Below are positions 29,701 to 38,139 of a DNA stretch of 64,000 nucleotides, in pieces (within the stretch, counting starts at the first letter, position 1; each line of letters starts with the position of its first letter). Made by a program: the position numbers and the translations under genes. The stretch spans positions 124,001-188,000 of the forward strand of contig JANQSJ010000007.1 of the NCBI GenBank assembly GCA_028284065.1, in the 5' to 3' direction. The notes under the pieces are model-generated. The model worked only from the letters and a program-made list of their open reading frames with translations. It did no database searches and had not been told where the DNA came from. The DNA comes from Parvularculaceae bacterium. GTDB lineage: Bacteria; Pseudomonadota; Alphaproteobacteria; Caulobacterales; Parvularculaceae.

Positions 29701-30035
29701 GCGACCTCCTCGACATGGGGTTCGAGATTGTCGCCACCGGCGGCACAAAGGACCATTTCACCGCCCACGGGCTCGACGTTCAGCGCATCAACAAAGTGCT
29801 GGAGGGTCGCCCGCACATTGTCGACGCCCTGAAGAACGGGGAAATTGACCTCGTCATCAACACGACCGAGGGGGCGCAGTCGATCAAGGACTCCCGCTCG
29901 ATCCGCACCACCGCCCTCGCCCAGAAAGTGGCCTGCGTGACGACCGGCACCGGCGCGCGCTCCGTGGTCAGAGCGATCCAGGCGCTTCGCGAAGGCGGCA
30001 TCGGCGTTGCGCCGCTGCAATCCTATTTCGAGTAA
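26736..30035 (+). CDS. carB: Carbamoyl-phosphate synthase large subunit
   Basis: 1099 residues from ATG 26736. The reading frame is open upstream to 26694, but [22 protein letters not shown] is the family N-terminus. It has two homologous ATP-grasp halves. The first phosphorylates bicarbonate, with [22 protein letters not shown]. The second phosphorylates carbamate, with [22 protein letters not shown]. Both start with [14 protein letters not shown] or an equivalent nucleotide loop. The C-terminal allosteric MGS-like domain begins near residue 950 ([27 protein letters not shown]). It works with CarA, encoded 2.2 kb upstream on the same strand. Confidence 0.98.
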   Translation: MPKRTDISSILIIGAGPIIIGQACEFDYSGVQAVKALKEEGYRVILVNSNPATIMTDPELADATYIEPITPDFVAQVIERERPDALLPTMGGQTALNCALELDRRGVLKEFGVDLIGARADAINKAEDRDLFRAAMDRIGLENPRAVIAASPEVKNDAGDVVGYDRATGVANAMKALDEIGLPAIIRPAFTLGGTGGGVAYNREEFEQIVRSGIDASPVGQVLIDESLLGWKEFEMEVVRDKADNAIIVCSIENIDPMGVHTGDSITVAPALTLTDKEFQIMRNASLAVLREIGVETGGSNVQFAVNPADGRLVVIEMNPRVSRSSALASKATGFPIARVAAKLAVGYTLDELTNDITGATPASFEPTIDYCVVKIPRFTFEKFPGAEPNLTTAMKSVGEAMAIGRTFPEALQKAMRSLETGLVGLDPIDIPGLGEGDDANAVRAALAAPTPDRLRVAGEALRRGVAIDQAHAITKYDPWFLEQIDAIVAAENDVAANGLPDDADALRRLKGMGFSDARLAALAGGTEAEVREFRRARGVRPVYKRIDTCAAEFEAKTPYMYSAYEPPFGAASESEAGVSDRKKAIILGGGPNRIGQGIEFDYCCCHAAFALADIGVESIMVNCNPETVSTDYDTSDRLYFDPLTAEDVLEIVEAEREKGELLGVIVQYGGQTPLKLAATLDAEGVPILGTKFDAIDLAEDRERFQKLAERLKLRQPRNATADTREAAVAAAANVGFPLVTRPSFVLGGRAMEIVRDETGLKRYLDDAEIEIRPGMPLLLDEYLQQATEVDVDALCDGEDVYVAGVLEHIEEAGVHSGDSGCALPPFSLPQAVIDELVQTTKRLALELGVIGLMNVQYAIKGDAIYILEANPRASRTAPFVAKTIGAPIAAIGAKLMAGMKLKDFDLPSMPTDHVAVKEVVFPFARFPGVDTVLGPEMRSTGEVMGLDKNFDRARAKSLIGAGARLPTTGRVFVSLREADKASMVGAARDLLDMGFEIVATGGTKDHFTAHGLDVQRINKVLEGRPHIVDALKNGEIDLVINTTEGAQSIKDSRSIRTTALAQKVACVTTGTGARSVVRAIQALREGGIGVAPLQSYFE

Positions 30036-30163
30036 GCGGTCCCGACGCCGCGAACGGCTCCAAAAACGGGACGAACCGCATCGCGACATCGCCACGGCGA
30101 CTATCGCGCCGCACGGGGCGCGGTTTAGGGTATGTCAAAGTTATCAAACGCTAGGAGTGCGAT

Positions 30164-32305
30164 ATGAACTACAGATTGTTCGCGCGCGCCGCGGCCGCCG
30201 CATTGCTGGCGGGCGCAGCAGCGACGCTGGCGGGATGCGGCGCAATTGAGGGCGCCGTCAGCGGCGAGGCCGACAACGCGCCCAGCGTGGACGAAGCGGC
30301 GTTGGGCCAGGACGCCCAGAGCGACGAGTTGGCCGGCGGCGCAACGTATGGCGACTTCGGCGTCGATCTGTCGAACCGCGATGACTCTGTTGATCCGGGC
30401 GACGATTTTTTCGCCTACGCCAACGGCGCCTGGCTCGGCGACTTCGAGATTCCCGCCGACCTGTCGCGCTACACCATGTTCACCGAACTCGCGCTCACGG
30501 CCGAAGAGGACATCCGCACAATCGTCGATGAACTCGCCGCAGGCGATCCGGCGCAAGGCTCGCTCGAGCAAAAGGTCGGCGACTTTTACGCCGCTTGGAT
30601 GGACGTCGAAGGACTCGACGCAAAGGGGGCGGCGCCCCTGAAGCCGCACCTCGACGCGATCTACGGCGTTACGGACAGGGCTGGCCTCGAAGCCGTCTAC
30701 GCGCGGGCCAATATCGTCGCCGACGCGCCATTCGGCGTCAGCGTCCTGCCTGATCCTGCGGATACGACGCGCTACATCGCAGCGGTCGGCCAGTCAGGCC
30801 TCGGCATGCCTGACCGCGACTATTACCTGAAGGAAGACGACCGTTTCGCTCAGTACCGGGATGCTTACAGGGCCTACATGACGCGGCTCTTTGGGCTGGC
30901 CGGGCTGGATGATGCCGCCGGCCGGGCGGGCCGCGTCTTCAACGTAGAGATGAGGCTTGCGGAGATACATTGGACGACCGCTGAGTCCCGCGACATCGAG
31001 AAAATCTACAACCCGATGTCGCCGCAGAAACTGAGCGAAACAGCCCCGGAAATCGGCTGGACGGACGTATTCGCCGAGCTTCGCCTTGACGGCGTCGACA
31101 CCTTCATCGTCGCCCAGCCCTCGGCGATCGCCGGCGCGGCGACGCTCTTCGCCGAGCTGCCGCTTGATACGATCAAGGACTATCTCGCCTTCCACTTCAT
31201 CAACGCCCAGGCCGCAAACCTGTCGACCGCGTTCGACGACGCGGCGTTCGAGTTCTTTGGCAAGACCTTGCGCGGCGCGGAGGAAAAGCGCGACCGCTGG
31301 AAGCGAGGCGTCTCCCAGATAGACGCCGGCCTCGGCGAAGCGGTCGGCCAGATCTATGTGGAGCGGCACTTCCCGCCTGAATACAAGGCGCAGATGGAGG
31401 GCCTTGTCGGCAACCTGACGGCCGCCTTCGAGGAGCGCCTGCAAAACAATGCCTGGATGGACGAGGCGACGCGCGCGCAAGCGCTTTTGAAGCTTTCCAC
31501 CTTCGAACCGAAAATCGGGTATACGGATAAATGGACCGACTACGGCCCGTTGACGATCGAAAAGGGCGATCTTCTGGGCGCGGCGATCGCGATTGCGGAT
31601 TTTCAATGGGACGAGCAGGTCCGCCGCCTCGGCGGGCCGGTGGATCGCACGCTCTGGCCCTACCCGCCCCAGACTGTCAATGCGTCCTACAGCCCGCTTC
31701 TCAACCAGATCACCTTCCCGGCCGGCATCCTTCAGCCGCCTTTCTTTGATCCGAACGCAGACGCTGCGGTGAACTACGGCGCAATCGGCGCGGTCATCGG
31801 CCATGAGATCGGCCATGGCTTCGACGACCAGGGCCGGCGTTTCGACGAAAGGGGGCGCATCCGCGACTGGTGGACAAAGGACGCCAATGACCGTTTCCAA
31901 ATGCGCACCGACGCCCTTGGCGCGCAATATGGCTCATACGAACCAATTGAAGGCCTCACCATCAATCCGAAGCTCACCATGGGCGAGAATATTGGCGATC
32001 TTGGCGGGCTTCAGATGGGCTACGCAGCCTATCAGCGCCATCTCGCTGCGTGCTGCGACGGCGTCGCGCCTGTCATCGACGGGCTGACCGGCGATCAGCG
32101 CTTCTTCCTCGGCTGGGCGCAAGTGTGGCGGGCGAAGGCGCGCGAAGACGAGTTGCGCCGGCGCCTCGTGACGGACCCGCACAGCCCGCCGCGTTACCGC
32201 GTCAATGGCGTCGTGCGTAATCTCGACGCCTGGTATGAGGCGTTCGACGTTTCCGAGGACGATGCGCTTTATCTGGCCCCGGAGGACCGGGTGCGAATCT
32301 GGTGA
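30164..32305 (+). CDS. M13 family metallopeptidase, lipoprotein
   Basis: 713 residues. A lipoprotein signal (LLAGAAATLAGCGA) puts the enzyme in the periplasm. An acidic linker leads to the neprilysin-like N domain (DLSNRDDSVDPGDDFFAYANGAWL). The catalytic zinc motif is His547-Glu548-x-x-His551 (VIGHEIGHGFDDQG) and the third ligand Glu608 in ENIGDLGG, with a C-terminal arginine-aromatic tail (DRVRIW) typical of M13 peptidases. It cleaves peptides, targets unknown. The site AGGAG precedes ATG 30164 by seven bases. Confidence 0.94.
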   Translation: MNYRLFARAAAAALLAGAAATLAGCGAIEGAVSGEADNAPSVDEAALGQDAQSDELAGGATYGDFGVDLSNRDDSVDPGDDFFAYANGAWLGDFEIPADLSRYTMFTELALTAEEDIRTIVDELAAGDPAQGSLEQKVGDFYAAWMDVEGLDAKGAAPLKPHLDAIYGVTDRAGLEAVYARANIVADAPFGVSVLPDPADTTRYIAAVGQSGLGMPDRDYYLKEDDRFAQYRDAYRAYMTRLFGLAGLDDAAGRAGRVFNVEMRLAEIHWTTAESRDIEKIYNPMSPQKLSETAPEIGWTDVFAELRLDGVDTFIVAQPSAIAGAATLFAELPLDTIKDYLAFHFINAQAANLSTAFDDAAFEFFGKTLRGAEEKRDRWKRGVSQIDAGLGEAVGQIYVERHFPPEYKAQMEGLVGNLTAAFEERLQNNAWMDEATRAQALLKLSTFEPKIGYTDKWTDYGPLTIEKGDLLGAAIAIADFQWDEQVRRLGGPVDRTLWPYPPQTVNASYSPLLNQITFPAGILQPPFFDPNADAAVNYGAIGAVIGHEIGHGFDDQGRRFDERGRIRDWWTKDANDRFQMRTDALGAQYGSYEPIEGLTINPKLTMGENIGDLGGLQMGYAAYQRHLAACCDGVAPVIDGLTGDQRFFLGWAQVWRAKAREDELRRRLVTDPHSPPRYRVNGVVRNLDAWYEAFDVSEDDALYLAPEDRVRIW

Positions 32306-32393
32306 CCAGACGGTTCGCCGATCGGCGCGCAAGGGTTCGTTAGCCCGACGCGCCTAATGTCCCGCCGCGTGCGGCTTTGAGTTGAGCGGTGAC

Positions 32394-32741
32394 ATGGGCG
32401 TTTGGCGATTCAGGATGCTTGTTGGAGGTCTTGCACTTGCAAACCTCGTCGCCGCGTCGCCCGCAGGCGCGATGCTCGGGTTCGTTATGTTGATGGGCTC
32501 GCTGGCGGCGCTCTTACCCTATCTGGGGATGCCCCAGGAATGGGTGCTTGCAATGGCCGGCTTGGTTGGACTGCCGTTCATGGTTGGCGGCGCCTACTGC
32601 CTTTATCGAGGACGCATGGCGTCGAACGCAGGCGATCACGCGAGCGCGCGCGGCATAGCGGCAAAGGGGATGCTGCTTGCGAGCGTTCCTTCGGTTTTCG
32701 TTCTCAGCATCTTTTCCTTCAAGGAAGCTCTGCCCGGCTGA
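32394..32741 (+). CDS. Small membrane protein, first of a tandem pair
   Basis: 115 residues starting MGVWRFRMLVGG. Three hydrophobic segments follow, and a basic loop with YRGRMASNAGDHASARGIAAKGM. The same pattern (MGVWRFRxLVG, hydrophobic core, RGW-type basic motif, N-x-A-R-A-A-A-K/LKG) recurs in the next gene, so this is a tandem duplication. No family name is recognised. Translation initiation is weakly marked. Confidence 0.65.
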   Translation: MGVWRFRMLVGGLALANLVAASPAGAMLGFVMLMGSLAALLPYLGMPQEWVLAMAGLVGLPFMVGGAYCLYRGRMASNAGDHASARGIAAKGMLLASVPSVFVLSIFSFKEALPG

Positions 32742-32838
32742 GCCCGTCGCGACAGCCCGTTGACGATGCGCAACCCTTCATTAGCGCCGCGGGCCTAACG
32801 TCCAACGCGCAGTGATTTGGCGGATCTGGGGCGATGAA

Positions 32839-33198
32839 ATGGGCGTCTGGCGCTTCCGGGGACTTGTCGGGGCCATCGTCTTTGCGAACGTTTATGCGAC
32901 GACGCCAAGCGGCGCGCTCGTCGGCGCATTTCTATTTTTTCCGCTGGCGTTTGCGCTTTCCCCGCTCGCGCCGGGCAATGGGCTGACGCCGAGTTGGGTT
33001 CCATTCATCGTCTTTTGGGGGATCGCGTTCCTGGTCGCCTTCCGCGCCGGGCGCGGGCTATTCCGCGGTTGGAAGGCGTCGCGCGAAGGGAACCACAACG
33101 GCGCGCGCGCCGCTGCGCTGAAGGGGTTCGCCTACGCCGGGATTACGTCATTTCTAGCGCTCAGTTTGATGTCGCTTGCCGACGCATGGCCGGCCTAA
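32839..33198 (+). CDS. Small membrane protein, second of a tandem pair
   Basis: 119 residues starting [12 protein letters not shown], with three to four hydrophobic helices and the shared loop [28 protein letters not shown]. It has diverged in the first loop from its neighbour but keeps the N-terminus, loop motif and spacing. The non-coding DNA before each copy is also alike (TTAGC, then CCTAAxGTCC), which shows that the duplication unit included upstream sequence. Function unknown. Confidence 0.65.
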   Translation: MGVWRFRGLVGAIVFANVYATTPSGALVGAFLFFPLAFALSPLAPGNGLTPSWVPFIVFWGIAFLVAFRAGRGLFRGWKASREGNHNGARAAALKGFAYAGITSFLALSLMSLADAWPA

Positions 33199-33267
33199 CC
33201 GCTTGCAAGCGGACCGCGAGAAACGAGCGGCGCGGGCGAGACGCCCGCTATACGGGAATTATCTCGC

Positions 33268-33296
33268 TTGAAGTAGCTGAGCGCGACCTCTATATC
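33268..33296 (+). promoter_or_regulatory. greA: Promoter of greA
   Basis: TTGAAG (33268-33273), a 17-base spacer and TATATC (33291-33296) form a good sigma-70 promoter. Transcription would begin near 33303 and give a leader of about 117 bases. Confidence 0.6.
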
Positions 33297-33310
33297 AGCG
33301 GATCGGTTTT

Positions 33311-33367
33311 ACGGCGCCTGGCGCAGCGGCAGCGCGTCTCCGCCGTCAGCCGGCGTTCGCCGCCGGC
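33311..33367 (+). ncRNA. greA: Structured 5' leader of greA (two hairpins)
   Basis: Hairpin 1 pairs ACGGCG (33311-33316) with CGCCGT (33341-33346) and encloses a second pairing GCGC/GCGC. Hairpin 2 is a perfect seven-base stem, GCCGGCG (33349-33355) with CGCCGGC (33361-33367), loop TTCGC. E. coli greA is known to carry a leader that yields short terminated RNAs (GraL). This may be a counterpart, although no U-run follows hairpin 2. Confidence 0.4.
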
Positions 33368-33419
33368 GACCCAAGACATATCGAAGACACCAACTTCGAA
33401 GCGAAGAGGCGCGAACGGA

Positions 33420-33893
33420 ATGCAAAAGGTTCCGATGACGGCCGCCGGCTACGGGCGGCTCGAAGATGAGATCAAGCGGCTGAAGAATGTTGAGCGGCCG
33501 GAGGTGATCCAGGCGATCGCCGAGGCGCGCGCTCACGGCGACCTGTCGGAGAACGCGGAATACCATGCCGCCAAGGAGCGCCAGAGCTGGATCGAAGGCC
33601 AGATCCTGGACCTTGAGGACAAGTTTTCGCGCGCCGAGGTAATCGACGTCGGCAAGCTGTCGGGCGAAACGGTTAAATTCGGCGCGACGGTGACGCTCAT
33701 CGACGAAGAAACCGAAAAGGAGCGCACCCTTCAGATCGTCGGCGACCTTGAAGCGGACGTGAAAGAAGGCCGGATCTCCATCTCCTCGCCGATCGCGCGG
33801 GCGCTCATCAACAAGGAAAAGGGCGACAGCGTGGAGGTCGCCGCGCCTGGCGGCGCGCGCGCCTATGAAATCGCCGAGGTTCAGTACGTCTGA
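33420..33893 (+). CDS. greA: Transcription elongation factor GreA
   Basis: 157 residues, the usual length. The N-terminal coiled coil starts [22 protein letters not shown], with the RNA-polymerase-secondary-channel tip motif [16 protein letters not shown] carrying the conserved acidic pair. The C-terminal FKBP-like domain has [17 protein letters not shown]. It rescues backtracked RNA polymerase by stimulating transcript cleavage. The frame is open far upstream but ATG 33420 is the family start, preceded by AGAGG at about ten bases. rpmG follows after 118 bases. Confidence 0.97.
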   Translation: MQKVPMTAAGYGRLEDEIKRLKNVERPEVIQAIAEARAHGDLSENAEYHAAKERQSWIEGQILDLEDKFSRAEVIDVGKLSGETVKFGATVTLIDEETEKERTLQIVGDLEADVKEGRISISSPIARALINKEKGDSVEVAAPGGARAYEIAEVQYV

Positions 33894-33920
33894 TCCCGGA
33901 CGCCGGCGGCCGGAAGCGGC

Positions 33921-33948
33921 TTGACATAGGCGCGCGGGGCATTACCAC
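33921..33948 (+). promoter_or_regulatory. rpmG: Candidate promoter of rpmG
   Basis: A perfect TTGACA (33921-33926) and TACCAC (33943-33948) at a 16-base spacing lie 63 bases before the rpmG start. The -10 box is poor but the -35 is consensus. Confidence 0.4.
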
Positions 33949-34011
33949 CCGGCGTTCGCGATCGCCTCGGGGCGCGCGCGTCCGTATACACCCGTCGAGA
34001 AGGAGCGCCCG

Positions 34012-34179
34012 ATGGCGAAGCCCACAACCATCAAAATCCGCCTGAACTCGACGGCGGGCACCGGATATTTCTACGTCACGAAGAAGAACTCGCGGACCAT
34101 GACCGAGAAGCTCGTCATGCGGAAATACGACCCGGTCATCCGCAAGCACGTCGACTTCAAGGAAGGCAAGATCAAGTAG
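34012..34179 (+). CDS. rpmG: 50S ribosomal protein L33, zinc-free form
   Basis: 55 residues, [20 protein letters not shown] at the N-terminus and a Lys-rich C-terminus ending EGKIK. The full protein reads as L33 with [15 protein letters not shown], the core family motif. The two CxxC pairs of the zinc-binding paralogue are absent. AAGGAG stands before the ATG. The stop lies six bases from the end of convergent pleD, so the two transcripts must overlap or terminate very close. Confidence 0.97.
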   Translation: MAKPTTIKIRLNSTAGTGYFYVTKKNSRTMTEKLVMRKYDPVIRKHVDFKEGKIK

Positions 34180-34185
34180 CGCAGC

Positions 34186-35574
34186 TCAGGCCGCTTCGCT
34201 CTGGATGACGCGGTTGCGGCCGCCTGCTTTCGCGACATAAAGCGCCTCGTCGGCCCGCTTCATCAGAAGCTGCGGATTGTCGTCCTCCGGCCCGTCCTCG
34301 GTGGAGGCGATGCCGATTGAGACCGTAACGCTCAATTCATCGCGGCCGCCATTGACGACCACCTTGCGTCGCGCGACCTCCTCGCGCAGACGTTCGGCGA
34401 CAATGGCGGCGAATTTTTTGTCCGTATCCGGCATGGCGATCAGGAACTCCTCGCCGCCGAAGCGGCAGGCGAGATCGATCGCCCGCACCGAATTGCGGAT
34501 CATGTCGGCGAATTCCTGCAGCACCTTATCGCCGGCGTCATGGCCGTGGGTGTCGTTTATCGTCTTGAAGTGGTCGAGATCGAGGACCATGAGCGACAGC
34601 GGCTGACTGGTCCAGTTCGCCCTTTCGAACATCGCGGTCAGATGGCTCGCCAGATAGCGGCGGTTGTAAAGGCCCGTCAATTGGTCCGTGACCGCCATTT
34701 CCAGGCTCGCCTCGAACGAACACCTCAGGCGATCGATATAGCGCTTGCGGCGCACCTGGGTCGCGACGCGCGCGGAGAGTTCGTGCCGGTCGACAGGACG
34801 CGTCAGATAGTCATTGACGCCGATATCGAGGGCGCGAACGAGCCGGCGCGTGTCGCCCTGGCGGACGATCGCCAGCATCGGCGTCAGGCGCGTCTCTTCG
34901 AAGGAGCGGATCGTCGAACACAGGCGCAAGGGATCAATCGCCTCGATCGCCATATTGACGATGACGAGGTCGAAATCGCCCGCGCGCACCCGCGAGACCG
35001 CCACTTCAGGATCGGTCTCGACCGCGGCCTCGAACTTCTCCGCATCGAGAATTTCCCGCACCCGCTCCGCCTGGCTCGGCTGGTCGTCGAGAATAAGCAC
35101 CCGCGGCGGCCCCTCGTCCTCATCTTCGGCGAGAAGCTCGGCCTGGTCGACGACGCCGAGATTGAGGCCCGTCGCATAGCGCATGCGCAATTCGTCGGTC
35201 ATGACCTTGAGGCGCGTCAGGCTGCGCACCCGCGCAAACAGCGCCAGGTCCTCGACTGGCTTGGTCAGGAAATCGTCGGCGCCGGCGCTGAGGCCCGCGA
35301 CGCGATCGGCCTGCTGGTCGAGCGCGGTGACCATAACGATCGGTATGTGGGCCGTCTCCGGCATGTCCTTGATGAGCCGACAAGCTTCGAAACCGTCCAT
35401 GCCGGGCATCATGACGTCGAGAAGTATGATGTCTGGCTGGTCGGACTTTGCGAGCTCAACCGCCTCCTTGCCGGAAAACGCCGTTAGCACGTCGAAATAT
35501 TCGGCGCGCAACTTCGCTTCGAGCAGTTTGACGTTAGGCTCGAGGTCGTCGACGACCAGTACGCGCGCCGTCAT
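34186..35574 (-). CDS. pleD: PleD-type response regulator diguanylate cyclase
   Basis: 462 residues with order REC-REC-GGDEF. The first receiver keeps the phosphoacceptor Asp53 (ILLDVMMPGMDG). The second receiver (about residues 165-280) has Asn at that position (VIVNMAIEAID), as in adaptor-type receivers. The output domain has TDQLTGLYNRRYL and the active-site GGEEF (RFGGEEFLIAMP). A phosphorylated dimer makes cyclic di-GMP from GTP, which in Caulobacter drives the motile-to-sessile switch. AGGAGGT precedes ATG 35574. It lies 45 bases downstream of divK, the classical operon. Confidence 0.96.
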   Translation of the reverse strand: MTARVLVVDDLEPNVKLLEAKLRAEYFDVLTAFSGKEAVELAKSDQPDIILLDVMMPGMDGFEACRLIKDMPETAHIPIVMVTALDQQADRVAGLSAGADDFLTKPVEDLALFARVRSLTRLKVMTDELRMRYATGLNLGVVDQAELLAEDEDEGPPRVLILDDQPSQAERVREILDAEKFEAAVETDPEVAVSRVRAGDFDLVIVNMAIEAIDPLRLCSTIRSFEETRLTPMLAIVRQGDTRRLVRALDIGVNDYLTRPVDRHELSARVATQVRRKRYIDRLRCSFEASLEMAVTDQLTGLYNRRYLASHLTAMFERANWTSQPLSLMVLDLDHFKTINDTHGHDAGDKVLQEFADMIRNSVRAIDLACRFGGEEFLIAMPDTDKKFAAIVAERLREEVARRKVVVNGGRDELSVTVSIGIASTEDGPEDDNPQLLMKRADEALYVAKAGGRNRVIQSEAA

Positions 35575-35619
35575 GCAACCTCCTCAAATTGGCTGGCATC
35601 CGCGATCTCGCGGGGGAGA

Positions 35620-36030
35620 CTAGGTCAAATGTCTTTTCACTTTCTCAAGAAAATCGACCACGGAGATGGGTTTAGCGATGTAATCCTCGCACCCGCCGCC
35701 GCGGATGCGCTCCTCGTCGCCCTTCATGGCGAAGGCCGTGACGGCGATAATCGGCGGCGCGTCGATTTCCGGGTCGTCGATGATCCGGCGGGTGACTTCA
35801 AGGCCTGAGACCTCAGGCAACTGGATGTCCATCAAAATGAGGTCAGGCCGCGCTTCGCGAACGCGCTCCAGCGCCTCTGCGCCGGTGCGGGCCTCAATGA
35901 CGCGGTATCCATGGGCCTCCAGGAGGTCATGGAAGAGCTTCATATTTAGCTCATTGTCTTCGACAATCAGGACCGACTTCGGTCCGTCGGTCGAAGGCGT
36001 CGGCCGATCGATCTTTTCCATCGCCGCCAT
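35620..36030 (-). CDS. divK: Single-domain response regulator DivK
   Basis: 136 residues. It consists of a receiver domain only, preceded by a 17-residue extension. [24 protein letters not shown] contains the acidic pocket, [13 protein letters not shown] the phosphoacceptor Asp68, and DYIAKPISV the conserved Lys. In Caulobacter, DivK acts through the DivJ/PleC/DivL/CckA network to restrain CtrA. A second in-frame ATG at 36021 may be the real start. The upstream CtrA-like box at 36093-36107 fits known CtrA control of divK. Confidence 0.96.
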   Translation of the reverse strand: MAAMEKIDRPTPSTDGPKSVLIVEDNELNMKLFHDLLEAHGYRVIEARTGAEALERVREARPDLILMDIQLPEVSGLEVTRRIIDDPEIDAPPIIAVTAFAMKGDEERIRGGGCEDYIAKPISVVDFLEKVKRHLT

Positions 36031-36092
36031 CTAAGGCCCATCGCTTTCGTTTACATAATGTTCCGCTCACGATCACCATCGCGCACAAGGTA

Positions 36093-36107
36093 TTAATCGA
36101 TTGTTTA
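36093..36107 (+). promoter_or_regulatory. divK: CtrA-like box upstream of divK
   Basis: TTAA-N7-TTTA, one mismatch from the full CtrA consensus TTAA-N7-TTAA, lies 63-77 bases upstream of the divK start and 56 bases upstream of dinB on the other side. Confidence 0.35.
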
Positions 36108-36162
36108 TCGCAAGGTTCGCCTCCGGCGCGGCCCATCGGGGTCAAGGTTGCGGTTAAGGCTA

Positions 36163-37533
36163 ATGCTTGAATCATCGGGCGAAATTCAGGTCTGCTTGCG
36201 CTGCCGAGCGGAGAATCGCGGGCCTCCAGGCCCCTGCGCGGCCTGCGGCGGCCGGCGAATCGCGAAAGTTCCCGAACTCTTCGACCTCGCCATCGCCCAT
36301 GTGGACTGCGACGCCTTTTACGCCTCGGTGGAGAAGCGCGACGACCCGAGCCTTGAGGACCGTCCGGTGATCGTCGGCGGCGGCCGGCGCGGCGTCGTCT
36401 CGGCCGCGTGCTATGTGGCGCGGACCTATGGCGTCCGCTCGGCCATGCCCATGTTCAAGGCGCTGAAGGCGTGTCCGGACGCGGTCGTGATACGGCCGGA
36501 TTTCGACAAATACGTCGCCGCCGGGCGCGCGATCCGCGAGCTGATGCGCGCCGCGACGCCTCTCGTGGAGCCGATCTCCATCGACGAGGCGTTCCTCGAC
36601 CTTGCCGGGACCGAGCGCGTCCACGGCCAGCCGCCGGCGATGACCCTTGCGCGGCTCGCCGACGACATCCGCGCCGAAGTCGGCGTCACGGTCTCGGTGG
36701 GGCTGTCCGGCGTGAAGTTTCTCGCCAAGCTGGCTTCCGACCTCGAAAAGCCGTCCGGCTTCACGGTGATTCCGATGGCCGAAGCCCCTGAGCGCATCGC
36801 CCCCCTGCCCGTCGCAAAGATCTGGGGCGTCGGCGCGGAGACCGAAAAGAAGCTGCGCGCCGCCGGCCTTGCGACGATCGGCGACATCCAGGCCGCGGAC
36901 GTTTCGCTCCTGACCCGCCTCTGCGGCGCTTACGGCCAGCGGCTTTTCGACCTTGCCCGCGGCCGCGATCCGCGCCCGGTCGTCACCGAGCGCGCAGCGA
37001 AAAGCGTCTCATGCGAGACGACGTTCAGCGACGACGTCGCCGACCTTAACGCTCTGCGCCGGCGTCTCTGGAGCCTTTCCGAAGACGTCTCCCGCCGGAT
37101 GAAGGACAAGGAGCTGCAGGGGCGCGTCGTCGTCGTGAAGCTGCGGGCGGCGGATTTCGAGACCCACACCAAACGCATCACCCTCGGTAGCCCGACGAAC
37201 TTCGCCCGGACGCTCTTCGAAGCGGCGGAGCCGCTTCTTGCGGCGCTATTCATGGCTGGCGAACGCTACCGCCTTATTGGCGTCGGCTTTTCAGGCCTCT
37301 CCGCCGCGGCGCCCGAGACCCAGCAGGACCTTTTTGACGCCGGGGGCGATGCGCGAACGGAAAGCGTCGCCGCCCGCGCCCGCCAGGAAGCGGCGATAGA
37401 CGCCGTGCGCGAGAAGTTTGGCGACGGCGCGATCGCGCCCGGCCGCGCCGGGCTCGACGCCAAACGCTCCGCGGCCGCCCGCGACCGGCGCAGAACGGCG
37501 GCGCGCGCCGAGCGCTGGGACGGCTCGGACTGA
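36163..37533 (+). CDS. dinB: DNA polymerase IV with N-terminal zinc ribbon
   Basis: 456 residues from ATG 36163. Before the polymerase there is a CxxC-x10-CxxC ribbon (Cys11, 14, 25, 28), a feature I associate with alphaproteobacterial Pol IV. The Y-family core has AHVDCDAFYASVEKRDDP and EPISIDEAFLDLAG (catalytic acids), then KIWGVGAETEKKLRAAGL (helix-hairpin-helix), the little-finger domain and a C-terminal region that includes TQQDLFDAGG, a plausible beta-clamp-binding motif. It performs error-prone lesion bypass. No GTTC-N7-GTTC LexA box is seen in front of it. Confidence 0.95.
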   Translation: MLESSGEIQVCLRCRAENRGPPGPCAACGGRRIAKVPELFDLAIAHVDCDAFYASVEKRDDPSLEDRPVIVGGGRRGVVSAACYVARTYGVRSAMPMFKALKACPDAVVIRPDFDKYVAAGRAIRELMRAATPLVEPISIDEAFLDLAGTERVHGQPPAMTLARLADDIRAEVGVTVSVGLSGVKFLAKLASDLEKPSGFTVIPMAEAPERIAPLPVAKIWGVGAETEKKLRAAGLATIGDIQAADVSLLTRLCGAYGQRLFDLARGRDPRPVVTERAAKSVSCETTFSDDVADLNALRRRLWSLSEDVSRRMKDKELQGRVVVVKLRAADFETHTKRITLGSPTNFARTLFEAAEPLLAALFMAGERYRLIGVGFSGLSAAAPETQQDLFDAGGDARTESVAARARQEAAIDAVREKFGDGAIAPGRAGLDAKRSAAARDRRRTAARAERWDGSD

Positions 37534-37639
37534 CGCCCGACGGCTGATTCCGCGGCGATTTCGCCGCGCCCCCTCGTCAGGCCGCGCCCGCATCGGCTAG
37601 GATCAGACGACAGGATAAACAGTAAAATGACGGGAACTG

Positions 37640-38107
37640 ATGACTGCTTCAAGAATTGACGCTCGCCTAGCCGACCTTGGCCTCGACCTGCCGGCCGCGG
37701 CAAAGCCGGTGGCGGACTATGTCCCGTTTACGCAAAGCGGCCCCCTCGTTTTTGTCTCCGGCCAGGTGTCGATCAGGCCGGACGGGCTGATCACCGGCAA
37801 GCTCGGCGCCGATTTATCGCTCGAAGAGGGCGTTGCGGCCGCCCGCGTTTGCGCCCTCAATATCGTCAGCCAGCTCAAAGAGGCGTGCGGCGGCGATCTG
37901 GACCGGGTAACGCGCATTGTGCGGCTCGGCGGCTTCGTCAATTGCGCGCCGGACTTCACCGACCACCCGAAAGTTATCGACGGCGCATCGACCCTTATGG
38001 GCGAGATCTTCGGCGACGCGGGCCGACATGCGCGCGCGGCCGTCGGCGCGCCGTCCCTGCCCCTCGGCGCGGCGGTGGAGATCGACGCCATCGCAGAAAT
38101 CGCCTGA
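37640..38107 (+). CDS. RidA/YjgF family protein
   Basis: 155 residues. LPAAAKPVADYVPFTQSGPLVFVSGQ and PSLPLGAAVEIDAIAEIA are the start and end of the YjgF fold. This longer branch, with an LEEGVAAARVCALNIVSQLKEA helix, is common in Proteobacteria. RidA proteins deaminate reactive enamines and imines from PLP enzymes, but members lacking the catalytic Arg have other uncertain roles. In this group the Arg near residue 105 is replaced or shifted, so the reaction is not assured. The gene overlaps nothing and is followed at 32 bases by the FemAB-like gene. Confidence 0.85.
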   Translation: MTASRIDARLADLGLDLPAAAKPVADYVPFTQSGPLVFVSGQVSIRPDGLITGKLGADLSLEEGVAAARVCALNIVSQLKEACGGDLDRVTRIVRLGGFVNCAPDFTDHPKVIDGASTLMGEIFGDAGRHARAAVGAPSLPLGAAVEIDAIAEIA

Positions 38108-38139
38108 CGGCCGCAGCGGGAAAGATCGGGGCGAATGGG

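Noticed and set aside
26871..30095. Long minus-strand frames opposite carB
   Set aside because: Composition-driven shadows of carB with no recognisable motif.
33311..33370. Possible tRNA in the greA leader (GGCGCAGCGGCAGCGC resembles a D-arm)
   Set aside because: No seven-base acceptor stem, no anticodon stem-loop of correct size, and the GTTCG is not in a proper T-arm. Treated as leader structure instead.
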